Notes: generated from the sequence alone by a model not told the origin. Numbered from the stretch's first letter, positions 15,301 through 23,603 are shown. The stretch: DNA of 29,083 nt from M30B53 sp964600785 (GCA_964600785.1 CAZRKH010000097.1:1-29083); one strand, 5' to 3'. Translations and numbers: made by a program.

Positions 15301-16509
15301 ATGACCGCCTCCGCCCGCCACCGCACCGCAGCGCGTGCGAAAATTGTGGTTGTCAAGGTTGGCAGTCGGGTGCTCACTGACGAGCAGGGGCTGCTGGATG
15401 TGCATCGCGTCGAGGCGGTGGCCAGGCAGGTCGACGCCGTGCTCGCCACCGGCAGGCAGGTGGTGCTCGTCTCGTCCGGGGCGGTCTCGGCCGGCATGGG
15501 CCGGCTCGGTCTCGACCGGCGGCCTGAGGAACTGGCCCATCTCCAGGCCGTGGCCGCCGTCGGGCAGAGCTGCCTGATCGAGTCGTACGAGCGGGTGCTC
15601 CGCGACTGCCGGCGGCACGCGGCGCAGGTGCTGCTGGTGGCCGAGGATCTCCATGACCGCAGGCGGTATCTCAACATCCGCAACACGCTGCGAAGCCTGC
15701 TCGACTTCGCCGCCGTGCCGATCGTCAACGAGAACGACACGGTGAGCGTGGAGGAGCTCCGCACCTCATTCGGTGACAACGACCACCTTGCAGCCCAGGT
15801 GGCGATGCTGCTGCCGGCCGAACTGCTCGTGCTGCTCTCCGACGTGGCTGGGCTCTACGACCGGGCTCCCGATGACCCCGCCGCCCGGCTCGTGCCGCAG
15901 CTCGACCGGATCGACGGTGAGGCGGAATCGTTCGTCCACGACTCCGCCGGGGGCCGCTCGAAGGGCGGCATGGCCAGCAAGCTCGCCGCGGCCCGGGCGG
16001 TGACCGCCGTCGGTACCGACTGCGTGATCGCGGCCGGACGCGAGCCCGGCGTTCTCGAGGCGATCCTCCGGGGCGAGGAGGTCGGCACGCTCTTCCCTTC
16101 GGCTTCGCAGGCTGTCCCGGCCCGCAAACGCTGGCTCGGCTGGACCGCCCAGTGCCGGGGGCTCTTGGCGGTCGATCGCGGGGCTCGCGCGGCGGTGGTC
16201 GGCCGCGGCTCGAGCCTGCTCGCCGCCGGGGTCTGCTCGGTCGAGGGATCCTTCACCAACGGAGACCTGGTGGGGCTGGTCAGCGTCGAGGATCCCAGCC
16301 GCAGGATTTTCGCCCGCGGACTGGTCAACTACACCGCCGAGGAGGTCCGCCGGATCGCCGGGCTGAAGACCGGCTCCATCGCCGGGGCCCTGGGCACCTG
16401 TCCCTATGACGAGGTCGTCCATCGCGACAACCTCTCGGTGCTCCAGCAGTCGACGCCGTGCCCCCAAACACCATCGCCCGGGCAGGACACATGCTGCAGG
16501 AAATCCTGA
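15301..16509 (+). CDS. proB: Glutamate 5-kinase with PUA domain
   Basis: ProB phosphorylates glutamate to gamma-glutamyl phosphate, the first step of proline synthesis, in the cytoplasm. The 402-residue protein has the amino-acid-kinase start KIVVVKVGSRVLT (14-26), VVLVSSGAVSAGMGRLG (54-70), VPIVNENDTVSVEELR near 140-155 followed by FGDNDHLAAQVA, and SKGGMASKLAAA, all standard ProB landmarks. A C-terminal PUA domain (about 285-370) is present, as in full-length enzymes. The ATG at 15301 is chosen because the kinase core begins just after it; a longer frame to 15226 covers the promoter. The final ~20 residues (CPQTPSPGQDTCCRKS region) overlap the next gene and look like an unconserved tail. 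Feedback control by proline is usual for the family but not visible here. proA is not in the window. Confidence 0.96.
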   Translation: MTASARHRTAARAKIVVVKVGSRVLTDEQGLLDVHRVEAVARQVDAVLATGRQVVLVSSGAVSAGMGRLGLDRRPEELAHLQAVAAVGQSCLIESYERVLRDCRRHAAQVLLVAEDLHDRRRYLNIRNTLRSLLDFAAVPIVNENDTVSVEELRTSFGDNDHLAAQVAMLLPAELLVLLSDVAGLYDRAPDDPAARLVPQLDRIDGEAESFVHDSAGGRSKGGMASKLAAARAVTAVGTDCVIAAGREPGVLEAILRGEEVGTLFPSASQAVPARKRWLGWTAQCRGLLAVDRGARAAVVGRGSSLLAAGVCSVEGSFTNGDLVGLVSVEDPSRRIFARGLVNYTAEEVRRIAGLKTGSIAGALGTCPYDEVVHRDNLSVLQQSTPCPQTPSPGQDTCCRKS

Positions 16510-17795
16510 TCATCCTGGCGTTGATCCTGGCCAACGGCTTTTTCTCCGGGGCGGAGATGGCGATCGTGGCCAGCCGGCGGGGGCGGCTCCGCCAACTCGC
16601 CGACGATGGCGACACCGCGGCGGCCAAAGCGCTCGATCTGGCGATGACCCCCGATCGTTTCCTGCCGACGGTGCAGATCGGGATCACGTTGGTGGGCACG
16701 CTGGCCGCCGCCTACGGTGGCGACCGGATCGTGAGCGACCTCGCCGGCTGGATCGGCGAAGTTGCCCCGCCACGGATCGCCCCGGCAGCCAACACGATCG
16801 CCCTGACCCTGTTCGTGGCGTGCCTCTCCTTTTTCACGCTGGTACTCGGCGAACTGGTCCCCAAGCGGCTGGCCCTGCGGAGCGCCGAACCGGTCGCCCG
16901 CCGGGTGGCACCGGCAATGATCACGATTGCCAACATTGCCAAGCCCCTTGTCTGGCTGATGGGTGCCTCGACCTCGGCGGTGCTCTTTCTGCTCGGCGTG
17001 CGGAAGGGGGAGGGCCCGACGGTGTCGGTTGACGACATCGAGCATCTCCTCGAGGCGGGACGGGCGGAGGGCGTGCTCGAGCCGGTCGAACAGGCGGTCG
17101 CCAGCGAGGCCCTGCGGCTCGGGGAGCGGACGGTGCACGACATCATGCGTCCGAGGATCGACATCGACGCCCTCGACATCGCAACGCCCGCCGAAGAGAT
17201 CGCCGGGGCGATCGCCATGGCCGGCTACTCGCGGATCCCGGTCTACGACGGGTCGCTCGACCAGATCCTCGGCTATGTCTCGATCAAGGACGTGCTCCGC
17301 CAGAACTGGCTCGGCTGGGCGATGGATCTACGGAAGCTGCTGCATCGTCCGCTCTTCGTGCCGGAGTCGATGCCTCTCGACCGGCTGCTCGAGGCGTTTC
17401 AGCGGGAGCGGCACCAGCTGGCGATCGTGCTCGACGAATACGGTGGCACCGAGGGGCTCGTCACGCTCGAGGATGTGCTCGAGGAACTCGTGGGCAAGAT
17501 CCACGACGAGCACGGCGAGGAGGAGCCGCAGGAGTTCGTCGAGCGGGACGACGGCTCCTGGCTCATCGATGGCGGGATGGACATCGAGGATTTCAGTGAA
17601 CGGCTGGGGGTTGGCTTCGATTCCGACGCCCATGACTACTCGACCGTCTCGGGGCTGGTACTTGCGGTGCTCGAGCGGATTCCCTCGGTGGGCGACCGGC
17701 TGGCCTGGCGAGGCTTCGAGATCGAGGTGGTCGACATGGACGGCCGCCGCATCGACCGTCTGCTCGTCCGCCGCGGCGAGCCGCCGGCGCCGTAG
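16491..17795 (+). CDS. CNNM/CorC-type membrane protein with CBS pair (HlyC/CorC family)
   Basis: The 434-residue protein has an N-terminal CNNM (DUF21) domain with hydrophobic segments near 2-24, 58-78, 98-122 and 148-170 and the signature ANGFFSGAEMAI (14-25) and LGELVPKRLAL (119-129). A CBS pair follows at about 215-335, with IMRPRIDIDAL (218-228) and LDEYGGTEGLVTLEDVLEELVG (314-335, hallmark DEYGG). A C-terminal CorC/HlyC transporter-associated domain at about 345-430 begins DDGSWLIDGGMDIEDF. Family members are linked to Mg2+/Co2+ efflux or ion homeostasis; 'hemolysin' is a historical name. The start is uncertain: ATG 16491 overlaps proB by 19 bp and is preceded by AGGA at short spacing, while GTG 16458 would add 11 residues. 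The overlap suggests coupling with proB. Confident in family, not in transported ion. Confidence 0.92.
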   Translation: MLQEILIILALILANGFFSGAEMAIVASRRGRLRQLADDGDTAAAKALDLAMTPDRFLPTVQIGITLVGTLAAAYGGDRIVSDLAGWIGEVAPPRIAPAANTIALTLFVACLSFFTLVLGELVPKRLALRSAEPVARRVAPAMITIANIAKPLVWLMGASTSAVLFLLGVRKGEGPTVSVDDIEHLLEAGRAEGVLEPVEQAVASEALRLGERTVHDIMRPRIDIDALDIATPAEEIAGAIAMAGYSRIPVYDGSLDQILGYVSIKDVLRQNWLGWAMDLRKLLHRPLFVPESMPLDRLLEAFQRERHQLAIVLDEYGGTEGLVTLEDVLEELVGKIHDEHGEEEPQEFVERDDGSWLIDGGMDIEDFSERLGVGFDSDAHDYSTVSGLVLAVLERIPSVGDRLAWRGFEIEVVDMDGRRIDRLLVRRGEPPAP

Positions 17796-17824
17796 CGGAC
17801 CCGGTGCCGCCGGCAGCGGTGTGC

Positions 17825-17845
17825 GGCCGGGCAGCGAGCCCGGCC
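17825..17845. terminator. Perfect 8-bp hairpin between convergent CNNM gene and helical membrane protein gene
   Basis: GGCCGGGC, loop AGCGA, GCCCGGCC fills the 49-bp gap and ends at the last base of the minus-strand stop codon. CGTAG at 17791-17795 and CTACG at 17845-17849 add outer complementary ends. It lacks a U-tract. It could be a bidirectional terminator or an extragenic palindrome of the REP kind. Confidence 0.55.
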
Positions 17846-19407
17846 TACGAATCCTCCAGCGGGCCCGCCCGGTCGAGCACGTCTTGCAGGATGAAGGGGC
17901 TGGGGAAGGGCTCGTCGAGCTGTTCGAGCACCCGCCGATACCGCTGCACCACCTCGGCGATGTCCTCGGCGGTAAGGTCGTCCTCGCGAAGCACCGGCGA
18001 ATTGTCGAGCACCCGTCGCCAGGCGGCGAAAGCCTGCTCGTAGGCATCCCTCGCCGGCTGCAGACGGGCGGCATCATAGTCGCGATCGGCCCGCCAGATC
18101 GCCTCGCGGGCGGTCAGGGCGTCCTGGGTGACCTCCGCCTCGCAGCTGGCCCGCCAGAAGTCGTAGTTCACGATGTCGCGATAGCGGTCGATGATCTCCG
18201 CGGTCTCGCTCGCCTCGACATACTCCCCTGCCAGACGGCGTGCCTCCTCACCGATTTCCGCCGCGGCCTCGCTGGCCACCATCGGCCAGCTGACCCGAAT
18301 CGCATCCTCGGCCTCCATGGCGAGTTGCTGCTCCTGCTCGTCGCGTTCCATCGGTGGGGTCTCGAGGGCCGCCTGCTGCTGTTTCGTGAGGGCCTTCCGC
18401 TTGCGGGCCTCGAGGGCCGCGAAGGCTCCCGGCATGAGCGTCTCGAGCCGCTCGGCGAGCCGTTGGGCCCTGGCCAGTTCCGCCTCCCGCAGGCCCAGCC
18501 GGATCGGCACGTCCCAGCTGGTGGGAATCTCGCGGACTGAAAACCGCCGCATCTCCTCACCGGCAAGGCTCCAGGCATCGCGGGCTTTCTCACCGAAGGT
18601 GCCGTCGGCCTCGACCGCCCGGGCGTAGTTGATCGCCGACATCATCGGCTCACTGTGGAAGATCAGCGGCGTGGTGTTCAGGTCGGCGCCTGAGTCGGCG
18701 AGCGTCTGCCCGGCGAGGTATTTCTCGCGGGAGACGAGCCAGTTGTCACGCTCGGGCAAGGTGCGGCCGGGGCGGTCCCGCTCGTGGAAATCGTCGTCGG
18801 CCTTGAACAGCCGACGGTACTGCTTCTTCTCGTCCGACTTGCCGATCTTGTGGCCGATAAACCATCCCATGCGGCCGAGCAGCCGGGGCTCGTTGGCATT
18901 CAGGGCGATGCCGTCGCGGAGAAACTCGATTCCCTTGATCACCCAGCCATAGCGGTCGTGGTAGTCGTCGAACTCGACCGAGATGTTGTAGGAGAGATTG
19001 TGGGCCTGGAAGTCCCAGACCGAGTAGAAGTTTGGCTGCAGTTTCGTCATCTGTTCGAGCGTGGCCGAGAGGTTGGTCCAGTCCTCGACCTTCTTGTAGT
19101 GGTTGGCACGGTCCCAGAGGAGCGTGACCGCGATGTTCTTCAGGCCCAGGGTGGCCAGCCGCATCGTCTCGCTGGTCGGATCGATCTCTCCGAGATTCGC
19201 CTGGGAGAGCTTGTGGCGAATCCGCTCCCGGGCGAGGATCCCGCCGTCGTGCTCGGAATCGGCCGGCTGGCTGAGCGACGAAAGCGGGATCAAGAGCACC
19301 GCAATCGCCACGAGCATCCCCAGCGTGGTCGGTCGCAGGCCGAGCCACCGCTGCTCTCCCCGGCCCGCCGCAAGCATTCGATCGGGGGATCCATCAGGCG
19401 GAGTCAT
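17845..19407 (-). CDS. Membrane-anchored helical (TPR-like) protein linked to an ABC exporter
   Basis: The 520-residue protein has one hydrophobic helix (about residues 28-46), after which the chain is probably periplasmic. Residues about 80-200 form helical hairpins like TPR units (LGLKNIAVTLLWDRANHYKK and EQMTKLQPNFYSVWDFQAHN). Residues about 330-500 are highly charged helices, possibly coiled coil. Planctomycete homologues are, as far as I recall, annotated as hypothetical or with the misleading label 'IRE'. Its ATG overlaps the stop of the permease gene (ATGA at 19404-19407), so the two are translationally coupled. I infer that it is an accessory subunit or periplasmic partner of the exporter. 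No enzymatic motif is seen. Confidence 0.8.
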   Translation of the reverse strand: MTPPDGSPDRMLAAGRGEQRWLGLRPTTLGMLVAIAVLLIPLSSLSQPADSEHDGGILARERIRHKLSQANLGEIDPTSETMRLATLGLKNIAVTLLWDRANHYKKVEDWTNLSATLEQMTKLQPNFYSVWDFQAHNLSYNISVEFDDYHDRYGWVIKGIEFLRDGIALNANEPRLLGRMGWFIGHKIGKSDEKKQYRRLFKADDDFHERDRPGRTLPERDNWLVSREKYLAGQTLADSGADLNTTPLIFHSEPMMSAINYARAVEADGTFGEKARDAWSLAGEEMRRFSVREIPTSWDVPIRLGLREAELARAQRLAERLETLMPGAFAALEARKRKALTKQQQAALETPPMERDEQEQQLAMEAEDAIRVSWPMVASEAAAEIGEEARRLAGEYVEASETAEIIDRYRDIVNYDFWRASCEAEVTQDALTAREAIWRADRDYDAARLQPARDAYEQAFAAWRRVLDNSPVLREDDLTAEDIAEVVQRYRRVLEQLDEPFPSPFILQDVLDRAGPLEDS

Positions 19408-21230
19408 GCTGCCACCTCCCTGGACTTGAGGAAAAAGGTTCCAGCCACGAACAACACCAGCACGTAGGCCATGGTCTCCACGCCATGTTCGGCCACGAGG
19501 TCGAGCGGGATGTCAAAGCCGTCGGCCACGAAGTCGCTGGTGCCCAGCGACGAAAGCGAAGGAAAGAGCCCCGCCGCAAGCCGCATCGGCGCCAGAAGCA
19601 GGGTGTCGATCGTCTTCATCGCCACCACCGCCGGAGTCTGTTCCATCTCCAGCGTGATGCTCATTTGAGTGGCGATCCGGTAGAGCGACTCGATCGGTCC
19701 GCCGCCGGGGGCGATCTTGGAATTACCGGTGATTTGGCTCTCGAAGAGCCGCTCGATGAACTCCCGGAACTGGCCCACCAGAATCACCATCAGCGAGGCC
19801 AACAACGCGATCGGCCCTGTCAGGAAGGTGCTGAAGCTGACGCCCAGGGCCGTCACCACGAGCATCGAAAACCAGATTCCCAGGCAGCTCTTGGCGTAGT
19901 TGAGGGCAAAGGAGCCGCTGCCGGCGCGGAGATAGAAATCGGCCTGCGCCACGCCGTAATACTGGGCAGGCTCGAGACACTGCAAAACCACCTCCACCCG
20001 GCCATCGGCCACGATCTGCTCGAAGAGATCGACCTGCCGCGTGCCCCCGTCGGTGGTGGTCGTGTTGAGAACCCTGGGAATCAGCAGGGAGTCGATGCTG
20101 AACTCCTTGGCGGTGAAGTAGAAGGGGTCGCTCTGCAGCCCGTTGGCGGGATTGCGAACCCGCACGCTGCCGGCGATCCCCTTCTCGATCTCGCCCATGT
20201 AGGTGCGAAAGACCCGCACGATCATCTCCAGCGGCAGCCCCTCGGGAAATTCGGCCTCATTCACGCCCTCGAAGGTCCAGATCGCCGTGGCGAGCGTGCC
20301 CCCCTCGATGTACTGGCGGTAGGCCCACTCCGCCCCGACGCTGATGCCCTTGGCCGAGGGCTTGCCCTGGCGGTCGAGAAACCGCAGCCTGCCCCGCAGC
20401 GGACGCCGTGCCTCGAGAATCTCCTCCGGCGGCCCGACCACCAAGCGGCGGGCGTCGCCCTCGCCCTCGGGTCGGATCGAGTGACGGTGACCGTGTTCCA
20501 TTTCGGTGCGGCCGAAGCCGTCGGCATCGAGTTCGAGCCGGTGTCGATGACCCTGCTCGAGGCTCGTGCGGCCCTCGTAGCCGGTCAGGCTGCCGTCCTC
20601 GGCCCGAACTTCGATCAGTTCCTCGAGGCTCGCGGTGTGGGCATGGTCGACGCTCCGCACCACGAAGCCCCAGCCCGCGACGGCCATCACCGCCAACAGC
20701 ACCGTGCCCACGCCGGCGAAGCCGAGCATCCGCCCGGCCACGATCTCCGCCGACCGCACCGGCTTGGTGGTCACCGTCTGGATCGAGCGGGCCTTGATGT
20801 CCGCCGGCAGGCTGAAGACCGAGAGCACCAGCACCACCAGGCAGACAAGCAGGTTGGTCGCCCCGAGGATGAAGCCGAGGTAGAGCTTGCCGGGGTTGAC
20901 GCTGGCCGGGTCGAGGAACCATCCGGCAAACAGCACGATGCCCGCGAAGAGCACCAGCACGATCGCCACGTTGCGGCGGATCGCCTCCTGGGCCGCCAGG
21001 CGTGCCAGGGCCCAGATCCGTCGGGGCGAGATGCCACCCAGATCGGCGAGACCCGCGAGGATGCCCCGATAGACGCGGTCGCCTGCGGCCAGCGGTCCGT
21101 AGAGCACCGACTGCACGAGCCAGGCGACGGCCGCCGAGGCCACCGCGAGCAGGGCGACGCTCAAAAGAAACCACAGCACCGCCGGGCCGATCCAGTCGGC
21201 AAACGCGGGAATTGCCTCTTCAAGCACCAT
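19404..21230 (-). CDS. ABC-2-like transporter permease with large extracytoplasmic domain
   Basis: The 608-residue protein starts at the ATG at 21230, inside the 3' end of the ATPase gene (11-bp overlap). N-terminal hydrophobic segments lie at about 13-45, 88-105, 116-140 and 170-190. The cytoplasmic motif LPADIKARSIQTVTTKPVRS (141-160) is typical of bacterial ABC-2 permeases that couple to an ABC ATPase. A soluble, beta-rich domain of about 250 residues (about 195-450) is probably extracytoplasmic and unusually large. It includes His-rich stretches (EQGHRHRLELD, EMEHGHRHSI). Further hydrophobic segments follow near 455-500, with a last one at the C-terminus (AYVLVLFVAGTFFLKSREVAA). It probably exports a lipid, polymer or protein substrate; identity unknown. 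Confidence 0.88.
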   Translation of the reverse strand: MVLEEAIPAFADWIGPAVLWFLLSVALLAVASAAVAWLVQSVLYGPLAAGDRVYRGILAGLADLGGISPRRIWALARLAAQEAIRRNVAIVLVLFAGIVLFAGWFLDPASVNPGKLYLGFILGATNLLVCLVVLVLSVFSLPADIKARSIQTVTTKPVRSAEIVAGRMLGFAGVGTVLLAVMAVAGWGFVVRSVDHAHTASLEELIEVRAEDGSLTGYEGRTSLEQGHRHRLELDADGFGRTEMEHGHRHSIRPEGEGDARRLVVGPPEEILEARRPLRGRLRFLDRQGKPSAKGISVGAEWAYRQYIEGGTLATAIWTFEGVNEAEFPEGLPLEMIVRVFRTYMGEIEKGIAGSVRVRNPANGLQSDPFYFTAKEFSIDSLLIPRVLNTTTTDGGTRQVDLFEQIVADGRVEVVLQCLEPAQYYGVAQADFYLRAGSGSFALNYAKSCLGIWFSMLVVTALGVSFSTFLTGPIALLASLMVILVGQFREFIERLFESQITGNSKIAPGGGPIESLYRIATQMSITLEMEQTPAVVAMKTIDTLLLAPMRLAAGLFPSLSSLGTSDFVADGFDIPLDLVAEHGVETMAYVLVLFVAGTFFLKSREVAA

Positions 21231-22197
21231 GGCTGGTCGGGCCGTCCTGTGTCGCCGGCCCGTCCTCCGCACCCCGGGCGACGCCGGCCCGCCGGCCGGG
21301 CCTGGCCTCGGTGTCCCGCACGATCTCCAGGAACAAGTCCTCGAGGGTGGTGTTGGGGTTGCCGATCTCGACCTCGCTCACCCCGTCGGCCTCGATGATC
21401 TCGCGGACGCGTTGTGCCGCTTCGGGCGAGAGGCCACGGGCCCGAACCTGCGTCACGTCGCCGACCCGCAGCAGATCGCCCACGCGGCCGAGTTCCTTCA
21501 GTTCGCCCTGGTGCAGCACCGCGATGCGGTCGCAGACGTCCTCCACGTCGGCAAGCAGATGGGAGCAGAGAATCACGGTCTTGCCCCGATTCCGCAGGTC
21601 GATGATCAGGTCCTTCATCTCTCGGGTGCCGATCGGATCGAGCCCGCTGGTCGGCTCATCGAGCAGCACGAGTTCGGGATCGTTGATCAACGCCTGCGCC
21701 ACGCCGATCCGCCGCGTCATCCCCTTGGAATACTCCCGCAACTGCCGCTTGCGGTCGCGGGCAAGGCCGACCATCTCGATGAGCATCGCGGCCCGCTTCT
21801 TCCGCTCCGCCGGCGGCATGCCGAAGAGGCGGCCGTAGAAGTCGAGTGTCTCCTCGGCATCGAGAAATTTATAGAGGTACGACTCCTCGGGCAGGTAGCC
21901 GATTCGCTGGTTCTTGGAAACGTCGGTCGCCTCGCGGCCGAAGACGATCGCTTCGCCGGAGGTGGGAAAGATCAGCCCCAGGAGCAGTTTGAGGGTGGTG
22001 GTCTTCCCCGAACCGTTCGGGCCGAGCAAACCGAAAACTTCGCCGCGGCGAATCTCGAGGTCGAGCGACTGCAGGGCCACCTTCTTGTTGCGGCCCCAGA
22101 AGTCGCGGTAGGTCTTCGAGAGATTCCGAGTTTCGACGACCGCATCTGCCCGCAGCCCGGCCGCAGACGATGAGGCGGTTTCGACAGCGTGGGCCAT
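21220..22197 (-). CDS. ABC transporter ATP-binding protein (ABC-2 exporter type)
   Basis: The 325-residue ATPase powers the permease encoded immediately downstream. It shows Walker A GPNGSGKT (59-66), the Q-loop region (GYLPEESYLY), a signature helix with SKGM in place of LSGG (YSKGMTRRIG) and Walker B plus D-loop LVLLDEPTSGLDP, followed by the H-loop LCSHLL. This is the pattern of the CcmA/NatA-like exporter ATPases. The start at 22197 gives MAHAVETASS; a GGGAG site lies about 13 nt upstream, which is a long spacing. An upstream ATG at 22263 would add 22 residues that look unrelated to the family. Gene order ATPase-permease-helical protein with overlaps at both junctions shows a single operon. 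Confidence 0.93.
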   Translation of the reverse strand: MAHAVETASSSAAGLRADAVVETRNLSKTYRDFWGRNKKVALQSLDLEIRRGEVFGLLGPNGSGKTTTLKLLLGLIFPTSGEAIVFGREATDVSKNQRIGYLPEESYLYKFLDAEETLDFYGRLFGMPPAERKKRAAMLIEMVGLARDRKRQLREYSKGMTRRIGVAQALINDPELVLLDEPTSGLDPIGTREMKDLIIDLRNRGKTVILCSHLLADVEDVCDRIAVLHQGELKELGRVGDLLRVGDVTQVRARGLSPEAAQRVREIIEADGVSEVEIGNPNTTLEDLFLEIVRDTEARPGRRAGVARGAEDGPATQDGPTSHGA

Positions 22198-22355
22198 AGG
22201 TGCCGAATTCTCCCTGGCGGTCCTGGCGGCATCAGCTGCGGCACAAAGCCTGCACTGCTCCACTCACCGACTCGGTTGTACCAGCCTCCGCGGCATTGTG
22301 TAGCCACGGCAGGCGGGGAGTCGTTCCTGATGGCACTCTGGCCAGAGCGGCCCGC

Positions 22356-22383
22356 TTGACGCCGTGGAGCAAGAGGCTAGACT
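22356..22383 (+). promoter_or_regulatory. Strong sigma70-type promoter of the DUF1559 gene
   Basis: TTGACG (22356-22361) and TAGACT (22378-22383) are separated by 16 bp. This is the best promoter match in the window. The predicted start of transcription is about 22390, inside the left edge of the Fur-like palindrome. Confidence 0.65.
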
Positions 22384-22390
22384 GTCGCTC

Positions 22391-22407
22391 TTGAGAATGA
22401 GTCTCAA
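22391..22407. promoter_or_regulatory. Fur-box-like operator overlapping the transcription start
   Basis: The 17-bp TTGAGAATGAGTCTCAA has 6-bp perfect arms. Its inner 15 bp, TGAGAATGAGTCTCA, match the 7-1-7 Fur consensus closely and differ by one base from the common proteobacterial form TGAGAATGATTCTCA. It begins 8 bp after the -10 box, a position where binding would block transcription initiation. No Fur gene is in the window, so control by Fur is inferred. Confidence 0.65.
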
Positions 22408-22469
22408 AACCAGCTCGCCCTGTTTTTCGCCTTGGTTTTTGTTCCAGCCGCGGTTTTTAAGGGTTTTTC

Positions 22470-23552
22470 ATGCATACGACCACGCCGTCCTCCCCGCGGC
22501 AGTGCTCCTCCAATCCGCTCCCGACCGCCCTTCCGTCGCGGCCGCGACATGGTTTCACCCTCGTCGAACTGCTCGTGGTGATCGCGATCATCGGTACCCT
22601 CGTGGGGCTGCTTTTGCCGGCGGTGCAGGCGGCCCGCGAGGCGGCTCGTCGCTCCGGCTGCCAAAACAATCTGCGACAGCTGGGGCTGGCGCTGCAGGTC
22701 TACGAGACGGCCTACCGCGTTTTCCCGCCGAGCCTGGCTTGGGATGGCAATCTGGCGACCGGCCAGGCGGTCTGGTCGGCCCAAGCGAGGCTGATGCCGT
22801 TCGTGGAGGAACTGGCGATCGGGGCGGAAATCCGCCGCCAGCTCACGGTTCCCTACGACCAGGCGAGGATGCCCGGCGGTAATCTGATTGCCGGAATTCC
22901 GATCCCGCTTTTGCTGTGTCCCTCAGAAACCAACACCCAGCCGCGGAGCGACGCCAACGGGCCGTACCACGCCCCGCTGAATTACGCGATCAACCTCGGC
23001 ACCTGGTTGGTCTTCGATCCGGCAAGCCGCTCCGGCGGCGACGGCCCCTTCTTCCCCAACAGCCGCCTCAAGGCGGGCCAGATCGCCGACGGGATGTCGA
23101 AGACGATCGCCCTGGCAGAGGTCAAGGCCTACACGGCCTACTTCCGCAATGCGGCTCAGGCGAATCCCACGCCCCCCGCCGGCCCGGAGGCTGTCTGCGG
23201 GCTCGGTGGGCAATTTAAAAACGACCTGCCCAAACTCGGTTCGGGCCACACCGAGTGGGTCGATGGCCGCAGCCATCAGACCGGCTTCACCGCAACCTTC
23301 ACGCCCTCGACCGAAGTGCCCTGCACCCGTGGCTCGGGCGACTACGATGTCGACTGGACCAACCAGCAAGAGGCGAAATCGACCTCGGCACCGACCGCCG
23401 CCGCCGTGACCGCCCGCAGCCACCACGGCGAAACCGTCAATTACGTGCGGATGGATGCAAGCGTCCATCCTGCGGACAGCTCAATCGATCTCGCTGTCTG
23501 GCAGGCACTCTGCACGAGGGCCGGCGGCGAAACGATTGCCGATGGCCGCTGA
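22470..23552 (+). CDS. DUF1559 prepilin-like protein
   Basis: The 360-residue protein has a 28-residue leader ending RPRHG, then FTLVELLVVIAIIGTLVGLL, the class III (type IV prepilin) cleavage and methylation signal with Gly28, Phe29 and Glu33 (fifth position). A helix follows with the DUF1559 mark LLLPAVQAAREAARRSGCQNNLRQLGLA (near 47-74). The middle is a Gly/Pro-rich DUF1559 region. Near the C-terminus the family usually has H-x9-DG; here it reads H319-x9-D329-A330. DUF1559 proteins are abundant in planctomycetes, probably as pseudopilins or surface proteins, without known function. The gene is alone on its strand, with a convergent neighbour after 51 bp. A strong promoter and Fur-like operator precede it, so expression may rise under iron limitation. 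Confidence 0.93.
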   Translation: MHTTTPSSPRQCSSNPLPTALPSRPRHGFTLVELLVVIAIIGTLVGLLLPAVQAAREAARRSGCQNNLRQLGLALQVYETAYRVFPPSLAWDGNLATGQAVWSAQARLMPFVEELAIGAEIRRQLTVPYDQARMPGGNLIAGIPIPLLLCPSETNTQPRSDANGPYHAPLNYAINLGTWLVFDPASRSGGDGPFFPNSRLKAGQIADGMSKTIALAEVKAYTAYFRNAAQANPTPPAGPEAVCGLGGQFKNDLPKLGSGHTEWVDGRSHQTGFTATFTPSTEVPCTRGSGDYDVDWTNQQEAKSTSAPTAAAVTARSHHGETVNYVRMDASVHPADSSIDLAVWQALCTRAGGETIADGR

Positions 23553-23578
23553 GTGGCCCCTGTCGGTTCGGCCGCGTG

Positions 23579-23594
23579 TTGCCGCGCCCGGCAA
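23579..23594. terminator. Hairpin between convergent DUF1559 and Tat-protein genes
   Basis: TTGCCG, loop CGCC, CGGCAA lies in the 51-bp gap between the two stop codons. There is no U-tract on either strand. It matches the pattern at the other convergent junctions. Confidence 0.45.
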
Positions 23595-23603
23595 TCGGTC
23601 GAG

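Noticed and set aside
16963..18540. 525-codon plus-strand frame after the CNNM gene
   Set aside because: Out-of-frame with the CNNM gene and antisense to the helical protein; Ser/Arg-rich start is typical of a shadow.
19485..21398. 637-codon plus-strand frame over the permease gene
   Set aside because: Antisense shadow of the ABC permease; His/Arg/Gly-rich with no domain.
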